Source of the DNA: Flammeovirga sp. OC4
GTDB lineage: Bacteria > Bacteroidota > Bacteroidia > Cytophagales > Flammeovirgaceae
Direction: 5' to 3'
Length of the DNA stretch: 64,000 nucleotides
NCBI RefSeq assembly: GCF_000812565.1
Contig: NZ_JTAM01000002.1
Span: 272,331 to 336,330, forward strand
The number at the start of each line of letters is the position of its first letter. Position 1 is the stretch's first letter. The notes below the pieces were generated by a model. That model did not search any database and was not told where the DNA came from. It worked only from the letters and a program-made list of their open reading frames with translations. Both the position numbers and the translations under genes were made by a program. Positions 17,565 to 27,529 of this stretch are shown here, in pieces.

Positions 17565-19715
17565 TTACTTAAGGAATAACATTTCAGAGTATTTCGGTAA
17601 TGGCCACTGAGCGTCATCAACGAATAACTCAAGACGATCTACTGCTTCACGGATTGTGTCGAAGTATTTGTGCTTGATGCTATCGCAGAACTCAACAGCT
17701 TGAGCATTAGTATCCTCGATTTCAAGAATTCTATCACGCTCGATTACCATTGCAGCAACACCTTCTTTAGCAGTCTTCATGAAACCAGTTACTTCAGAAA
17801 TTGTAGTAGTGATTGCAGAAGCGTCTAAACCAAGGTCTTTTAATTTTGAAGCCGAGTCAGCTAATGTAGAAACATAGTTAGCAGCAGCAGGAAGTACTTT
17901 GTTTAGTACGATTTCCTCCATTGCTTTAGACTCGATGTCGATCTTAGTAGAGTAGATCTCTGACCATACATCATGACGAGCTTCGATTTCTCTTTCGCTA
18001 AATACGTTGTGCTTAGCGAAGATTTCTTTAGCTTCTTCAGCAATGAAGAAATCAAGAGCACGAGGAGTATCTTTTACGTTAGAAAGACCTCTTGACTCTG
18101 CTTCGTCAACCCACTCTTGTGAGTAACCGTCACCTTCGAAACGGATAGCTTCAGATTCTTTGATGTATTGAACTAAGATCTCACGGATCGCAGCTTCTTT
18201 GTCTTTACCGCCAGCGATAGCAGCGTCAACTGAAGCTTTGAATTGAGTTAATTGCTCAGCTACGATTAAGTTCAACACTGTCATTGGAGTTGCAGTGTTT
18301 TGAGTAGAACCTACTGCACGGAATTCGAACTTGTTACCAGTAAATGCAAATGGTGAAGTTCTGTTACGGTCAGTGTTGTCTAACTTAAGACCAGGGATCT
18401 TATCGATACCTAATTCGATGAACTCATCGCCACCTTCAGCATAAACAAGTTTACCTGACTCAGCAACTTCGTTTAAGAAGTTAGTCAAAGTAGAACCTAA
18501 GAATACTGACATGATTGCAGGAGGAGCTTCGTTTGCACCTAAACGGTGATCGTTACCCGCTGAAGCAATTGACGCTCTCATTAAGTCACCATAAACGTGA
18601 ACCGCTTTGATAGTGTTAACTAAGAACGTTAAGAAATATAATGAACCTTCAGGTTGGAATAAGTTACGTCCTTTGTTAGTGATCAATGACCAGTTGTTGT
18701 GCTTACCAGAACCGTTCAAGTTAGCGAATGGCTTCTCGTGAAGTAAAACAGCTAAGTTATGCTCACTAGCAACTTGTTCCATAACGTCCATCATCAACAA
18801 GTTGTGATCTACAGCTGTGTTGATTTCTTCGTATAATGGAGCTGCTTCGAATTGACCTGGAGCTACCTCATTGTGACGTGTAGTTACAGGAATACCTAAT
18901 TTGTGGCATTGTAATTCGAAATCTTTCATGAATGCTGCAACACGTGGAGCGATAGAACCGAAGTAGTGATCGTCTAATTGCTGACCATGTGGAGGCTTAG
19001 CACCAAATAAAGTACGACCTGCGATGTATAAATCAGGACGTGCAGCGTAGAAAGCTTTGTCTACTAAGAAGTACTCTTGCTCACAACCTAATGAAGCAGA
19101 AATACTAGTAACACCTTCTTCGAAGAATTGACAAACGTCGATAGTCGCTTTGTTAATAGCTTCTTGTGCTTTTAACAAAGGAGTTTTGTAATCTAATGTA
19201 TCTCCAGTGTAAGAAACGAAGATAGTAGGGATACAAAGCGTTTTGTTTGTAATGAAGATAGGTGATGAAGGATCCCAACCAGTATAACCACGTGCTTGGT
19301 TTGTTGCACGGATACCGCCGTTAGGGAATGAAGAGGCATCTGGCTCTTGTTGAGTAAGTGTTGAACCTTTGAAAGTTTCAATACCTTTTGTGTAATCAAA
19401 GAAAGAGTCGTGCTTCTCTGCAGAAGATCCAGTTAGTGGTTGGAACCAGTGAGTGTGGTGTGTAACACCTTTAGAAACGGCCCATGTCATTACTGCAGAT
19501 GCAACAGCGTCAGCAGTAGCTTCGTCGATTTTAGTACCATACTTTACTGCAGATTCTACTTTCTTGTAGATAGCTGGAGCAAGTGCAGCTTTCATTTGAG
19601 GAAGACCGAAACAGTCCTCGCCAAAATAATCTGAGATTTTGTTAGACGGTGCTTCAACTTCTTTTGCTGTTCTAGCTGAAGCTGTCTCAAGGGCGTTAAA
19701 ACGAAGATTTGTCAT
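17565..19715 (-). CDS. glnN: Glutamine synthetase type III
   Basis: 716 aa, the size of GSIII rather than GSI (about 470 aa). Recognisable GSIII features are 'SDYFGEDCFG' near the start, GVTHHTHWFQPLTG (around 83-96), 'CEQEYFLVD', the ammonium/glutamate-binding loop region VTTRHNEVAPGQFE, and LNGSGKHNNWSL. It condenses glutamate and NH3 with ATP in the cytoplasm. It forms a same-strand nitrogen block with the porin-like and ammonium transporter genes. Separate terminators suggest three transcripts. No GlnK or nitrogen regulator is visible in the window. Confidence 0.97.
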   Translation of the reverse strand: MTNLRFNALETASARTAKEVEAPSNKISDYFGEDCFGLPQMKAALAPAIYKKVESAVKYGTKIDEATADAVASAVMTWAVSKGVTHHTHWFQPLTGSSAEKHDSFFDYTKGIETFKGSTLTQQEPDASSFPNGGIRATNQARGYTGWDPSSPIFITNKTLCIPTIFVSYTGDTLDYKTPLLKAQEAINKATIDVCQFFEEGVTSISASLGCEQEYFLVDKAFYAARPDLYIAGRTLFGAKPPHGQQLDDHYFGSIAPRVAAFMKDFELQCHKLGIPVTTRHNEVAPGQFEAAPLYEEINTAVDHNLLMMDVMEQVASEHNLAVLLHEKPFANLNGSGKHNNWSLITNKGRNLFQPEGSLYFLTFLVNTIKAVHVYGDLMRASIASAGNDHRLGANEAPPAIMSVFLGSTLTNFLNEVAESGKLVYAEGGDEFIELGIDKIPGLKLDNTDRNRTSPFAFTGNKFEFRAVGSTQNTATPMTVLNLIVAEQLTQFKASVDAAIAGGKDKEAAIREILVQYIKESEAIRFEGDGYSQEWVDEAESRGLSNVKDTPRALDFFIAEEAKEIFAKHNVFSEREIEARHDVWSEIYSTKIDIESKAMEEIVLNKVLPAAANYVSTLADSASKLKDLGLDASAITTTISEVTGFMKTAKEGVAAMVIERDRILEIEDTNAQAVEFCDSIKHKYFDTIREAVDRLELFVDDAQWPLPKYSEMLFLK

Positions 19716-20149
19716 TGTAATGTGAGATTAAAAAACTATTGCTCGAACGTTCTAAATAACGCTAATAATAGGTTAGGAAGTTTGTTCATTAGCAGAAGTC
19801 GTTATAATTTGTTTACGGTGTAAATATCACTCTGATTTTTAAAAAAATCAAGAAAAAATTGACTTTATGGGTAATTTCTAATCTAACTAGGTGTTAATTA
19901 ATGATTTTTTTAAAAAACACTGTAAATTTTTGAAGATTTTGATTGAAGGTGAAATTTCTTTAAAAATTATCTTTTTACAGTTTAAAAAGTAAGTTTTTGA
20001 GGCAATATGGTTATAAAATTACCCTGATTGATGAAAATGTAGCTGTATATTCTGAAGAAGAGGATGTTTTTTATACAAGAGGGTAAAAAAGAAAGCCGAT
20101 GCGATAAATCGCACCGGCTTTTCCGTTGTTGTATCTATAATATTAATTA
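19716..20149. other. Intergenic region upstream of glnN
   Basis: 434 bp of very AT-rich sequence holding the glnN leader and the porin terminator (20093-20120). A start-less 40-codon plus-strand frame ending at 20086 reads like protein (QYGYKITLIDENVAVYSEEE). With no ATG, GTG or family match I do not call it a gene. Confidence 0.5.
20093..20120 (-). terminator. Terminator of the porin-like gene
   Basis: 12-bp stem on the minus strand, AAGCCGGTGCGA against TCGCATCGGCTT with one wobble and a 4-nt loop. TCTTTTTTA follows. Confidence 0.85.
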
Positions 20150-21229
20150 TTAGAATGCATATACAACTGCTACTAATGCTTGAGTGAATGAATCTGAAGC
20201 ACCGTCTTTGTCTGAGAACGCGTCGATATCAGAAGTATCTACTCTAACTTCAGGTATAACCATTAGTGGACCTAAAGCTACGTTACCAGATAAAGTGAAT
20301 GCGTTTACTGTACCAAAATCACCAGCAACAGTGTCTTTGCTTCCATCAGCTCCTACTGTTTTGTTTTCGTCGATGAAGTGCTCGTATCTTAAACCTAAAC
20401 CAACTGTTTCGCTAACTTGGTATTGTAAGTAAGTTGCAACACCTGTGTAAACTTGTCCCATATCATCTACTGATTTGTCAGCATAAGCAGCGTTCAAACC
20501 TACATAGAAAGCGTCAGTTGCTTGGTAACCTGCAGTTAAATCAAATACCATTCTTGTGTTTGAGTTAAAAGCATTTAAGTAAAGATCTAATCCGTCTACT
20601 GGAGCTACATATAATTGAGCACCAATACCTGACATACCAGATGAAGAAGACTCAGCAGTTACATCCCAGCTGTCAGTGAATAAACCTACCATTAATGATA
20701 CTTTGTCAGAGAATGCATAGTCTAATTTTACACCTGCATTTTGGAAAGGACCATTAGAGAATAAATAAGAAGTTGTATAGTTGAAGTTCGCTGTTGGAGA
20801 GATTACTTCGTATCCAACGAATGTACCCATAAAACCACCAGTAGCTGTTAACTTGTCAGTTAACTGGTATGAAGCATATAAATTTTGGATGAAGTTACCT
20901 TCTCCGAGAGATCCGTCACTTCTTGGTCCAAAAGATAAATCAGCTACGAATGATGCTTTACCTAATGATTGTGAGAAGATCACGTTCGCCATACCTAAAG
21001 CAATAGTATTGTTTGAACCAGCGAAAGATGTAGGAGCGTTATTTACCTCTCCAGCGTATCTGTAGTATAAATCTACTGAACCAGAGATTGATAATTTGTT
21101 AGCTTCTTCTTCTGTTGTTTCTTCAGTTGCTTCTGGCTGAACTTCAGCGTTGTCATAGTTATCTTGTGCAAAAGCCATTGAACCCGCTACCATAAGTGGA
21201 GCGATCAAAGAGAATAATTTAGTCTTCAT
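20150..21229 (-). CDS. Porin-like outer-membrane beta-barrel protein
   Basis: 359 aa. The signal peptide ends at MAFAQ. A short Glu/Thr-rich linker (EATEETTEEEA) leads into 'LSISGSVDLYYRYAGE' and then many alternating amphipathic strands, ending in ALVAVVYAF with a terminal Phe as in barrel proteins. It resembles the OmpL-like putative beta-barrel porin-2 family (PF07642). It lies between the ammonium transporter and glnN on the same strand, so it may let ammonium or small nitrogen compounds cross the outer membrane; that is inference from position. Confidence 0.8.
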   Translation of the reverse strand: MKTKLFSLIAPLMVAGSMAFAQDNYDNAEVQPEATEETTEEEANKLSISGSVDLYYRYAGEVNNAPTSFAGSNNTIALGMANVIFSQSLGKASFVADLSFGPRSDGSLGEGNFIQNLYASYQLTDKLTATGGFMGTFVGYEVISPTANFNYTTSYLFSNGPFQNAGVKLDYAFSDKVSLMVGLFTDSWDVTAESSSSGMSGIGAQLYVAPVDGLDLYLNAFNSNTRMVFDLTAGYQATDAFYVGLNAAYADKSVDDMGQVYTGVATYLQYQVSETVGLGLRYEHFIDENKTVGADGSKDTVAGDFGTVNAFTLSGNVALGPLMVIPEVRVDTSDIDAFSDKDGASDSFTQALVAVVYAF

Positions 21230-21445
21230 TGTAGAAAAATTATAGAGGTGAATAATAAATTTTTAAGTAAGAACAATGCACACAAACTGTAATTACTCGG
21301 ATGTAAATGCCATTACCTTGAACAGTAATGAGATTGAATTATGTGAGATGAATAATAATTGTAACGGAACTAACGGGTTACGTATACAATATTTTTTTTA
21401 GGGGGAGGAGAGATGTAAATCTCTCTCTCCTCTTATGTTTATATC

Positions 21446-22744
21446 TTAGTTGTCGAAAGTGATAGTATAACCACGGATACCGTGCTCATGGCTATCAAGA
21501 CCTTCAGATTCGTGCTCTTCAGATACTCTTACACCAACTGTGAATTTCAATCCGTAGAAGATTGCTAATGAAGCTGTGAATGCTACTGCACCGTAAGCAG
21601 CTACACCGATTAATTGTGTAACAAACTGATCCATACCAGCTTTAGCACCTAGTACACCAATTGCTAAAGTACCGATGATACCACAAGTTAAGTGAACTGA
21701 AACTGCACCAACACAATCATCAAGTTTGAATTTGTCCATAGTTACCGCAGAGAATACTACTACGATACCACATACAATACCGATTAGGATTGCTTCGTTT
21801 GGAGACATTTGGTCAGCACCAGCAGTAATACCTACTAGACCAGCTAAGATACCGTTTAACACCATACCCAAGTCATAACGCTTGAACATAATGTAACCAC
21901 CGATCCAGCCACCAACACCACCTGCAGCTGCAGCTAAAGTTGTAGTAACTAATACTAATGAGATTGATTGAGGATCTGCTGAAAGAACTGATCCACCGTT
22001 GAATCCGAACCATCCAAACCATAATAAGAATACACCAATTACTGCTAACGGAACTGATGAACCTGGCTTGTCAACAACTTTACCGTTTACATACTTACCT
22101 TTACGAGCACCAATTGCGATGATACCTGCCAATGCAGCCCATCCACCAACTGAGTGTACTACTGTAGAACCTGCGAAGTCATAGAAGCCCATTTCAGACA
22201 ACCATCCGCCACCCCAGTGCCATGAACCTAGTACAGGGTAGATGAATCCTACTAAGAAGAAAGTGAAGATGAAGTAAGAAGTGATTTTGATTCTTTCTGC
22301 TACTGCACCTGAAACGATTGTTGCACAAGTTGCAGCGAACATCGCTTGGAATAAGAAGTCAGTCCAGTACGTGTAAGCACCTCCTGCATAGTCAGGAGAT
22401 AAATCTGGAGTTAATCCCCATCCTGCGAAACCGAAAATTCCATTGAATTCTCCTGGATACATAAGGTTGAATCCGAACCATGCGTAAGAGATAAGTCCTA
22501 CTGATAAATCCACTGTATTTTTGAAGAGGATGTTTACTGTGTTTTTAGCTTGAGTGAAACCAGCTTCAACACATGCGAAGCCTAAGGCCATGATAAATAC
22601 TAGCATAGTAGATACTAGCATCCATACGTTGCTTGTTGTTAAACTTACTGTTTGTAGTTGCTCTGCAGTAACTGCTTGCGTTACTGCCTCAGTTGCCAAT
22701 GTTGCGTCGGCAAGTAGGTGAATTGTTGAGAACATTGCAGTCAA
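21446..22744 (-). CDS. amt: Ammonium transporter (Amt family)
   Basis: 432 aa, with 11 to 12 membrane helices. The twin pore histidines are His197 (GSTVVHSVGGW) and His351 (GAVSVHLTCGIIG). Other hallmarks are 'GFACVEAGFTQAKNTVNI', GFGWFGFNGGS-like WFGWFGFNGGS near 242-252, and the cytoplasmic C-terminal HEHGIRGY motif. A hydrophobic N-terminus before the first helix looks like the cleaved signal common in Amt. It imports NH4+/NH3. GlnK, usually its regulator, is not adjacent. The 5' leader contains a conserved-looking hairpin. Confidence 0.96.
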   Translation of the reverse strand: MTAMFSTIHLLADATLATEAVTQAVTAEQLQTVSLTTSNVWMLVSTMLVFIMALGFACVEAGFTQAKNTVNILFKNTVDLSVGLISYAWFGFNLMYPGEFNGIFGFAGWGLTPDLSPDYAGGAYTYWTDFLFQAMFAATCATIVSGAVAERIKITSYFIFTFFLVGFIYPVLGSWHWGGGWLSEMGFYDFAGSTVVHSVGGWAALAGIIAIGARKGKYVNGKVVDKPGSSVPLAVIGVFLLWFGWFGFNGGSVLSADPQSISLVLVTTTLAAAAGGVGGWIGGYIMFKRYDLGMVLNGILAGLVGITAGADQMSPNEAILIGIVCGIVVVFSAVTMDKFKLDDCVGAVSVHLTCGIIGTLAIGVLGAKAGMDQFVTQLIGVAAYGAVAFTASLAIFYGLKFTVGVRVSEEHESEGLDSHEHGIRGYTITFDN

Positions 22745-23065
22745 AAATTAAAAATTATAGATAGTATTTAAAATTCGATCATTGAAGTGAAACACCCGCT
22801 TATTGAGGGGTACTCAATAAACGGATCACTCACATCTATAAAAGGGAATGGCTATTCAGATAGAAATCTTTTCGCTTTATTCCCCTCGATTTCTAATACA
22901 ATTGTAGAGGTAAAGATTATCCTTTGCAAATCTTAACATGAAAAATTGACCTATTTCTATAAAAAAATAGATAATTTTTAAAAAATAGGGTGTTTTTTTA
23001 ACGATGTTTCAACAGAATGTTGTCAAATGTTATCTATAAAGGTTTTAAAATGAACCTTGTAATTA
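22745..23065. other. Intergenic region upstream of amt
   Basis: 321 bp containing the amt leader hairpin and, further up, an inverted repeat AAGATT/AATCTT near 22913-22940. No gene, tRNA or recognised riboswitch was seen. A weak 6-bp hairpin (AAGGTT/AACCTT, near 23039-23058) just past topB is a poor terminator candidate. Confidence 0.45.
22796..22824 (-). promoter_or_regulatory. Leader hairpin of amt
   Basis: On the minus strand CCGTTTATTGAG and CTCAATAAGCGG pair over 12 positions with one wobble around a 5-nt loop. It sits about 50 nt before the amt start. No T tract follows, so it is a 5'-leader structure rather than a terminator. Confidence 0.55.
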
Positions 23066-25453
23066 TTAATTTATAATCGTAATTGTGAAATCAGGGTTCA
23101 ATTTTAACCTTCCTTCTGAAATTTTGTGCGGATTTTCTGAAAATCCCTTAATTTTTGAGGTTGTTCCCTTCTGAATTAGTGATTTCAACTGTGATTTTGT
23201 GATCTTTTTACCATAAATCTCATAGTTTACCCTAAAATCACACCCACTTTTCCAATTTCCGCAGCCAAAAGCTGTTTTTCCCTCTAAAATTTGACCTTTC
23301 TGACATTTTGGACAGATTAATGGCTTTTCTTCTATTTTTTGGAAAGTGATTTTACAATTGTCATCTAGTTTAAGAATACCATTCACTGTTGTTCCCTCTA
23401 TTTTTAGACCTTTTATTTCAGGAGTACTTCCTTTTAGAATGAGAGATTGGATTTGTCTATCCGTTAATTTTTTATTTTCATATTTAAAAGGAACAAGAAA
23501 ATCACAAGACTTATCTTTCCACCCTAAACAGCCATAGGCGGAATTACCTTTTAATACTTCTCTTGTTTTACATTTAGGGCAAGTAAGTTTTATGTCTTTT
23601 TGAGGTGTTTTCTTTTTAGTAGTCGAAGTTTTGGGTAATGAAGTGGTAGGTGTCTCAATTTTGAAGTTAGAACGACGCATTTTTACATTTTGTACAACTT
23701 CAGTCACCATCTCTTTAATTTCATTCATAAAAAGATTAATGTCATAATCACCGTCTTCAATTTGACGAAGCTTTTTCTCCCAAATACCCGTGAGCTCGGC
23801 TGATTTCAATAATTCGTTTTGTATTGTTTGTATCAGACTGAGTCCCGCTTGTGTAGGAACAAGAGATTTCCTTTGTTTTTCGATGTATTTCCTTTTAAAC
23901 AATGTTTCAATAATATTGGCCCTTGTTGAAGGTCGTCCAATACCATTTTCTTTCATTGCTTTTCTTAATTCCTCATCATCAATATTTTTACCGGCAGTTT
24001 CCATTGCTCTTAGCAAAGTCGCTTCGGTATATAATTTAGGAGGTTTGGTTTCTTTACTTTTAATAAATGGAGCATGAGGCCCTTTCTCTCCTTGTTGGAA
24101 TGTTGGTAAAGTTTGCTCTTCCTCTTCGTCTCCCTTTTTCTTTTTTCTTTTCTTTTCCTCTTCTTCCTCCTTTTTAAACAAGATTCTCCACCCTGGCTCT
24201 AAAACCTCTCTACCTGTCGTTTTAAATTCTACCTGATCTACCTTACCTAAAACTTCTGTTTTTGCCACTTTACAATCAGGATAGAAAGCAGCGATAAAAC
24301 GAATAGCCACCAAATCATACACAGCAGCTTCTTGACTTGTAAGTCCTCGAACTGAAATTTTTGTAGGAATGATAGCATGGTGATCCGTTACCTTTTGGTC
24401 GTTAAATACCTTTTTAGTTTTACGGAAGGGTTTTCCAAAAAGAGGAGCCGTTTCTTGTGCGAACTTTGTAAGCGCTTTTAGAGTAGGTCCAATTTCGGGG
24501 TATAAGTTATTAGGAAGGAAAGTAGTATCTACACGAGGATAGGTTAAGAATTTTTTTTCGTATAAACTTTGAGCAATTTTTAAAGTTTGTTCAGCAGAGA
24601 AACTAAACTTTTTATTACACTCTACTTGTAAAGAAGTTAAGTCAAATAAATAAGGATGCGTTTCATTACCTTCTTTTCTTTTAAAAGAAACGATTTCAAA
24701 CTCTTTTCCTTTAATACTTTCAAGTGTTGCCTTTACTTCTTCTTCCTTTTCAAATCGTCCTTTTGTGGCATTAAAAGTTACCTCTCTGTATTTAGTCTTG
24801 AGTTCCCAATACTTTTCACTTTTAAAGTTTTGAATTTCTAAATATCGATTCGTAATCAAAGCCAAAGTAGGCGTTTGAACTCTACCTATAGAAAGTAATT
24901 GTTTGTAGCCACCATACTTTATAGTATATAACCTTGTAGCATTAATACCAAGTAGCCAATCTCCAATAGCTCTTGCACTACCTGCTGCATACAATAAGTC
25001 AAACTCTTTTTCAGATTGCAGATTTTGAAAACCTTTTCGGATGGCTTCTTCTGTTAAAGAGGAAATCCAGAGGCGTTTTACTGGAACGTTACATTTGGCT
25101 TGGTGGAGCACCCAACGTTGTATCAATTCTCCTTCTTGGCCGGCATCACCACAGTTGATTACTTCTGCTGCATTCTGAACCAAGTTTTCTATAATTCTAA
25201 ACTGTTGTTTGGTGCCATCATTATCAATGAGCTTAATCGCAAATTTGATAGGTATAATAGGAAGCGTAACCATATCCCACCTTTTTAAAGTAGAATCATA
25301 ATCATGTGGCTCCTTTAAAGTACATAAATGTCCAAAAGTCCAAGTGATCTGATAACCGTTCCCTTCAAAGTATCCATTCTTTTTTTGAGAAGCCCCCACT
25401 ATTTTGGCAATTTCTCTTGCTACACTTGGTTTCTCGGCAATACAAACTTTCAT
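23066..25453 (-). CDS. topB: DNA topoisomerase III
   Basis: 795 aa. The N-terminal Toprim domain starts KVCIAEKPSVAREIAKIVG and has the acidic motif CGDAGQEGELI (101-111). The active-site tyrosine is Tyr305 in FLTYPRVDT. The gate domain includes GRPSTRANII, followed by two C-terminal copies of a zinc-ribbon-like module: CPKCKTREVL...CLGWKDKSC and CPKCQKGQIL...CGNWKSGC. It decatenates DNA by single-strand passage. A basic/acidic Lys-Glu tract (EEEEEKKRKKKKGDEEEE) interrupts the core near residue 424. Confidence 0.95.
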   Translation of the reverse strand: MKVCIAEKPSVAREIAKIVGASQKKNGYFEGNGYQITWTFGHLCTLKEPHDYDSTLKRWDMVTLPIIPIKFAIKLIDNDGTKQQFRIIENLVQNAAEVINCGDAGQEGELIQRWVLHQAKCNVPVKRLWISSLTEEAIRKGFQNLQSEKEFDLLYAAGSARAIGDWLLGINATRLYTIKYGGYKQLLSIGRVQTPTLALITNRYLEIQNFKSEKYWELKTKYREVTFNATKGRFEKEEEVKATLESIKGKEFEIVSFKRKEGNETHPYLFDLTSLQVECNKKFSFSAEQTLKIAQSLYEKKFLTYPRVDTTFLPNNLYPEIGPTLKALTKFAQETAPLFGKPFRKTKKVFNDQKVTDHHAIIPTKISVRGLTSQEAAVYDLVAIRFIAAFYPDCKVAKTEVLGKVDQVEFKTTGREVLEPGWRILFKKEEEEEKKRKKKKGDEEEEQTLPTFQQGEKGPHAPFIKSKETKPPKLYTEATLLRAMETAGKNIDDEELRKAMKENGIGRPSTRANIIETLFKRKYIEKQRKSLVPTQAGLSLIQTIQNELLKSAELTGIWEKKLRQIEDGDYDINLFMNEIKEMVTEVVQNVKMRRSNFKIETPTTSLPKTSTTKKKTPQKDIKLTCPKCKTREVLKGNSAYGCLGWKDKSCDFLVPFKYENKKLTDRQIQSLILKGSTPEIKGLKIEGTTVNGILKLDDNCKITFQKIEEKPLICPKCQKGQILEGKTAFGCGNWKSGCDFRVNYEIYGKKITKSQLKSLIQKGTTSKIKGFSENPHKISEGRLKLNPDFTITIIN

Positions 25454-25721
25454 TTCCTTAATTCGCTTCGTTTAGAATCTGTTTCTTATCTGAAATCGTG
25501 AAAAAATGGAAAATATACCCTGTTTTTTAAAAAAACAAGCAGTAAATAAATATTCACTATAAATAAGGTGTTTTACCAAAATCACTTTCTTGTCAAAGAA
25601 TAAATGACCTTTCAAAAAGAGTTCAAGAAAACATGTGAATAATTGAAAATAGTTTAAACATGGAAGATGGACTGTCGTATAAAATGTTATTCAAACGTTC
25701 AGTTAGTAAAATTTATTCATT

Positions 25722-26528
25722 ATGAGGTCATTATCTAATATTCTAATTACAGTTGTACTGTTTTTCTTCGTAGCACAAAGTTCATTTGCTCAATCGAAAA
25801 AAGAGATAGAAAAAATAATTGAAGATGCAGTTGAAAACCGAAGATCTAAAGATCCGATGGCAGATCTTCAAAATGTGATGGACAATTTCAGTCCTTCTGC
25901 TTTAATCAATATTACTTATGTATCATTGGATGAAAAAAAGCACAAGAAAGTAATGAGTAAAACAGAGTATCAGTCGCTTTATGAAAATATGTACAAAGAG
26001 AATGTAAGACGAGACTACAACTTGGAGATACATGACATTCAAGTACAGAAAAATACGGCTGTTGCAGTTTTTACCTTAAATTATACATTAGTCAATAATT
26101 CTAATGGCAAAGTAATGTCGAAAGGAACCGAATTTATTGTTTCCACATTAATTACTAAAGCATCTACTTGGAAAATATTAGAATTGAATATCACGGATGT
26201 TGAAAGTGAAAAATATCAGGGTAGATGTTCATGTGAAGTTCTGTCAAATGAAAACACCGGTAATGTAGTGGCAAAGGTTGTGTCACCAAAAGGAGATCAT
26301 TTTGAAAAAAATATTCATAGTGTTCACCGCAAAAAGATAAAAGGAAGAGATTTATTTATGGTGCAAGGTGTAAAATTTGAATGGACAGATAACTTAGAAG
26401 TATTTGTCTTAGATCAGGAATTAAATACTATACATTTATTAGCTACTGCCAAAAACCATGAGGAGGTAGTTCAAAAGATCATAGCGTATCTTTATAAAGA
26501 TGAATGTTTTGGTGTAAAAGTTCAATAA
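25722..26528 (+). CDS. Secreted NTF2-like protein, copy 1
   Basis: 268 aa. A signal peptide ends SSFAQ. The N-terminal half looks like an NTF2/SnoaL cone (IEKIIEDAVENR, then NVMDNFSPSALINITYVS, and strands VAVFTLNYTLVN). A unique C-terminal half carries a C-x-C motif, QGRCSCEV, and a further cysteine near the end in YLYKDECFG. The cysteines are shared with the next gene, so disulfides in the periplasm are likely. It is one of two tandem paralogues, each with its own leader. The function is unknown. Confidence 0.75.
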   Translation: MRSLSNILITVVLFFFVAQSSFAQSKKEIEKIIEDAVENRRSKDPMADLQNVMDNFSPSALINITYVSLDEKKHKKVMSKTEYQSLYENMYKENVRRDYNLEIHDIQVQKNTAVAVFTLNYTLVNNSNGKVMSKGTEFIVSTLITKASTWKILELNITDVESEKYQGRCSCEVLSNENTGNVVAKVVSPKGDHFEKNIHSVHRKKIKGRDLFMVQGVKFEWTDNLEVFVLDQELNTIHLLATAKNHEEVVQKIIAYLYKDECFGVKVQ

Positions 26529-26537
26529 AAAATTGTT

Positions 26538-26572
26538 GAAAAGGAATTATATAAATAATATGATTCCTTTTC
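26538..26572 (+). terminator. Terminator between the NTF2-like paralogues
   Basis: The arms GAAAAGGAAT and ATTCCTTTTC (10 bp) extend inward by ATAT/ATAT and a wobble. TTTCG follows. Confidence 0.65.
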
Positions 26573-26646
26573 TTTCGATAAAAAAAAATATCTCCTAAAT
26601 TAAGTGAGTATTCAAACCGAATAAATTTACCGATAAGCTAATTATT

Positions 26647-27450
26647 ATGAGAAAACTATTTCTATTCACGTTGCTTTCCGTGATCCTCTCTAGTTCTTCA
26701 TTATTTGCCCAATCCGAAAAGGAATTGGAAAAGATGATAACAACAATCATTGAGAAAAATAAAAAAGGCCACAGTAAAGACAATGTAGATCAGATGATGG
26801 AATATTTCCGTCCTGATGCGATTGTCAATGTCACAAGTATCTCAGTTGATAATAAAAGGTATCATCATGTGATGAGAAAAGGAGATTATAGAGCAATTTT
26901 TGTCAATCAGTACAATCAGAACGTCCATAGAGAATCTGTGATTGATATTTATTCTACAAAAATTCAAGGAAGTGTAGGAATTTGTTCTTTTGCATTAAAA
27001 TATACTCTAATCAATGATGGTAATGGGAAAGTTTTATCAAAAGGAACCGAATTTATTACAGCTACATTTACCTTTAAAGAAGGTAAGTGGTACGTACTTG
27101 AATTAAATATTACAGATGTAGAGGAAGAACAGTTTCAAGGGAGGTGTACTTGTGAGCTCTATACCAACCCTAATACAGGTACGGTCATTACAAAAGTAGC
27201 GGCACCAAAAGGAGATCGTTTTCAGAGTGAAAACAACAATGTTTATTCTAAAGTAATTAAAGGAGAAACATTCTATATGGTAAAAGGAGTCATCTTTCAA
27301 TGGTACGATAAAAAAGAAATTTGGTCAGTTGATTCTTCTTATAAAAAGGTTGAGAAGTTGAGTAAGGCAAAGAATAAAGAAGAAGCTGTAAAAGCAGTTA
27401 TGATGTACATGTATAAAGATGAATGTTCAGATATGAAAATGATATTATAA
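26647..27450 (+). CDS. Secreted NTF2-like protein, copy 2
   Basis: 267 aa, colinear with the preceding gene over the whole length: signal peptide ending LFAQ, 'KELEKMITTIIEKNKKG', VMRKGDYRAIF, SKGTEFITATFTFKEGKWYV, QGRCTCEL, APKGDRF, and YMYKDECSD. The three cysteines keep their places. The strongest conservation lies in the strand GNGKVLSKGTEF and the LELNITDVE region. Tandem duplication followed by divergence is the simplest history. A TATTCAAAC stretch occurs 34-39 nt before both starts. Confidence 0.75.
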   Translation: MRKLFLFTLLSVILSSSSLFAQSEKELEKMITTIIEKNKKGHSKDNVDQMMEYFRPDAIVNVTSISVDNKRYHHVMRKGDYRAIFVNQYNQNVHRESVIDIYSTKIQGSVGICSFALKYTLINDGNGKVLSKGTEFITATFTFKEGKWYVLELNITDVEEEQFQGRCTCELYTNPNTGTVITKVAAPKGDRFQSENNNVYSKVIKGETFYMVKGVIFQWYDKKEIWSVDSSYKKVEKLSKAKNKEEAVKAVMMYMYKDECSDMKMIL

Positions 27451-27472
27451 CTTAAGTAGTATTATGGTCAAT

Positions 27473-27509
27473 AAAAATCCCACAACATCAATAATGTTGT
27501 GGGATTTTT
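27473..27509. terminator. Bidirectional terminator
   Basis: Perfect 16-bp stem, AAAAATCCCACAACAT (27473-27488) and its complement (27494-27509), with loop CAATA. It serves the second NTF2-like gene and the convergent small gene. Confidence 0.92.
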
Positions 27510-27529
27510 ATTGGTGGCGAATTTTTATT

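Noticed and set aside
19964..20086. Protein-like plus-strand frame QYGYKITLIDENVAVYSEEE
   Set aside because: There is no acceptable start codon and no family match, and it sits in an AT-rich leader next to a minus-strand terminator; chance or a decayed fragment.
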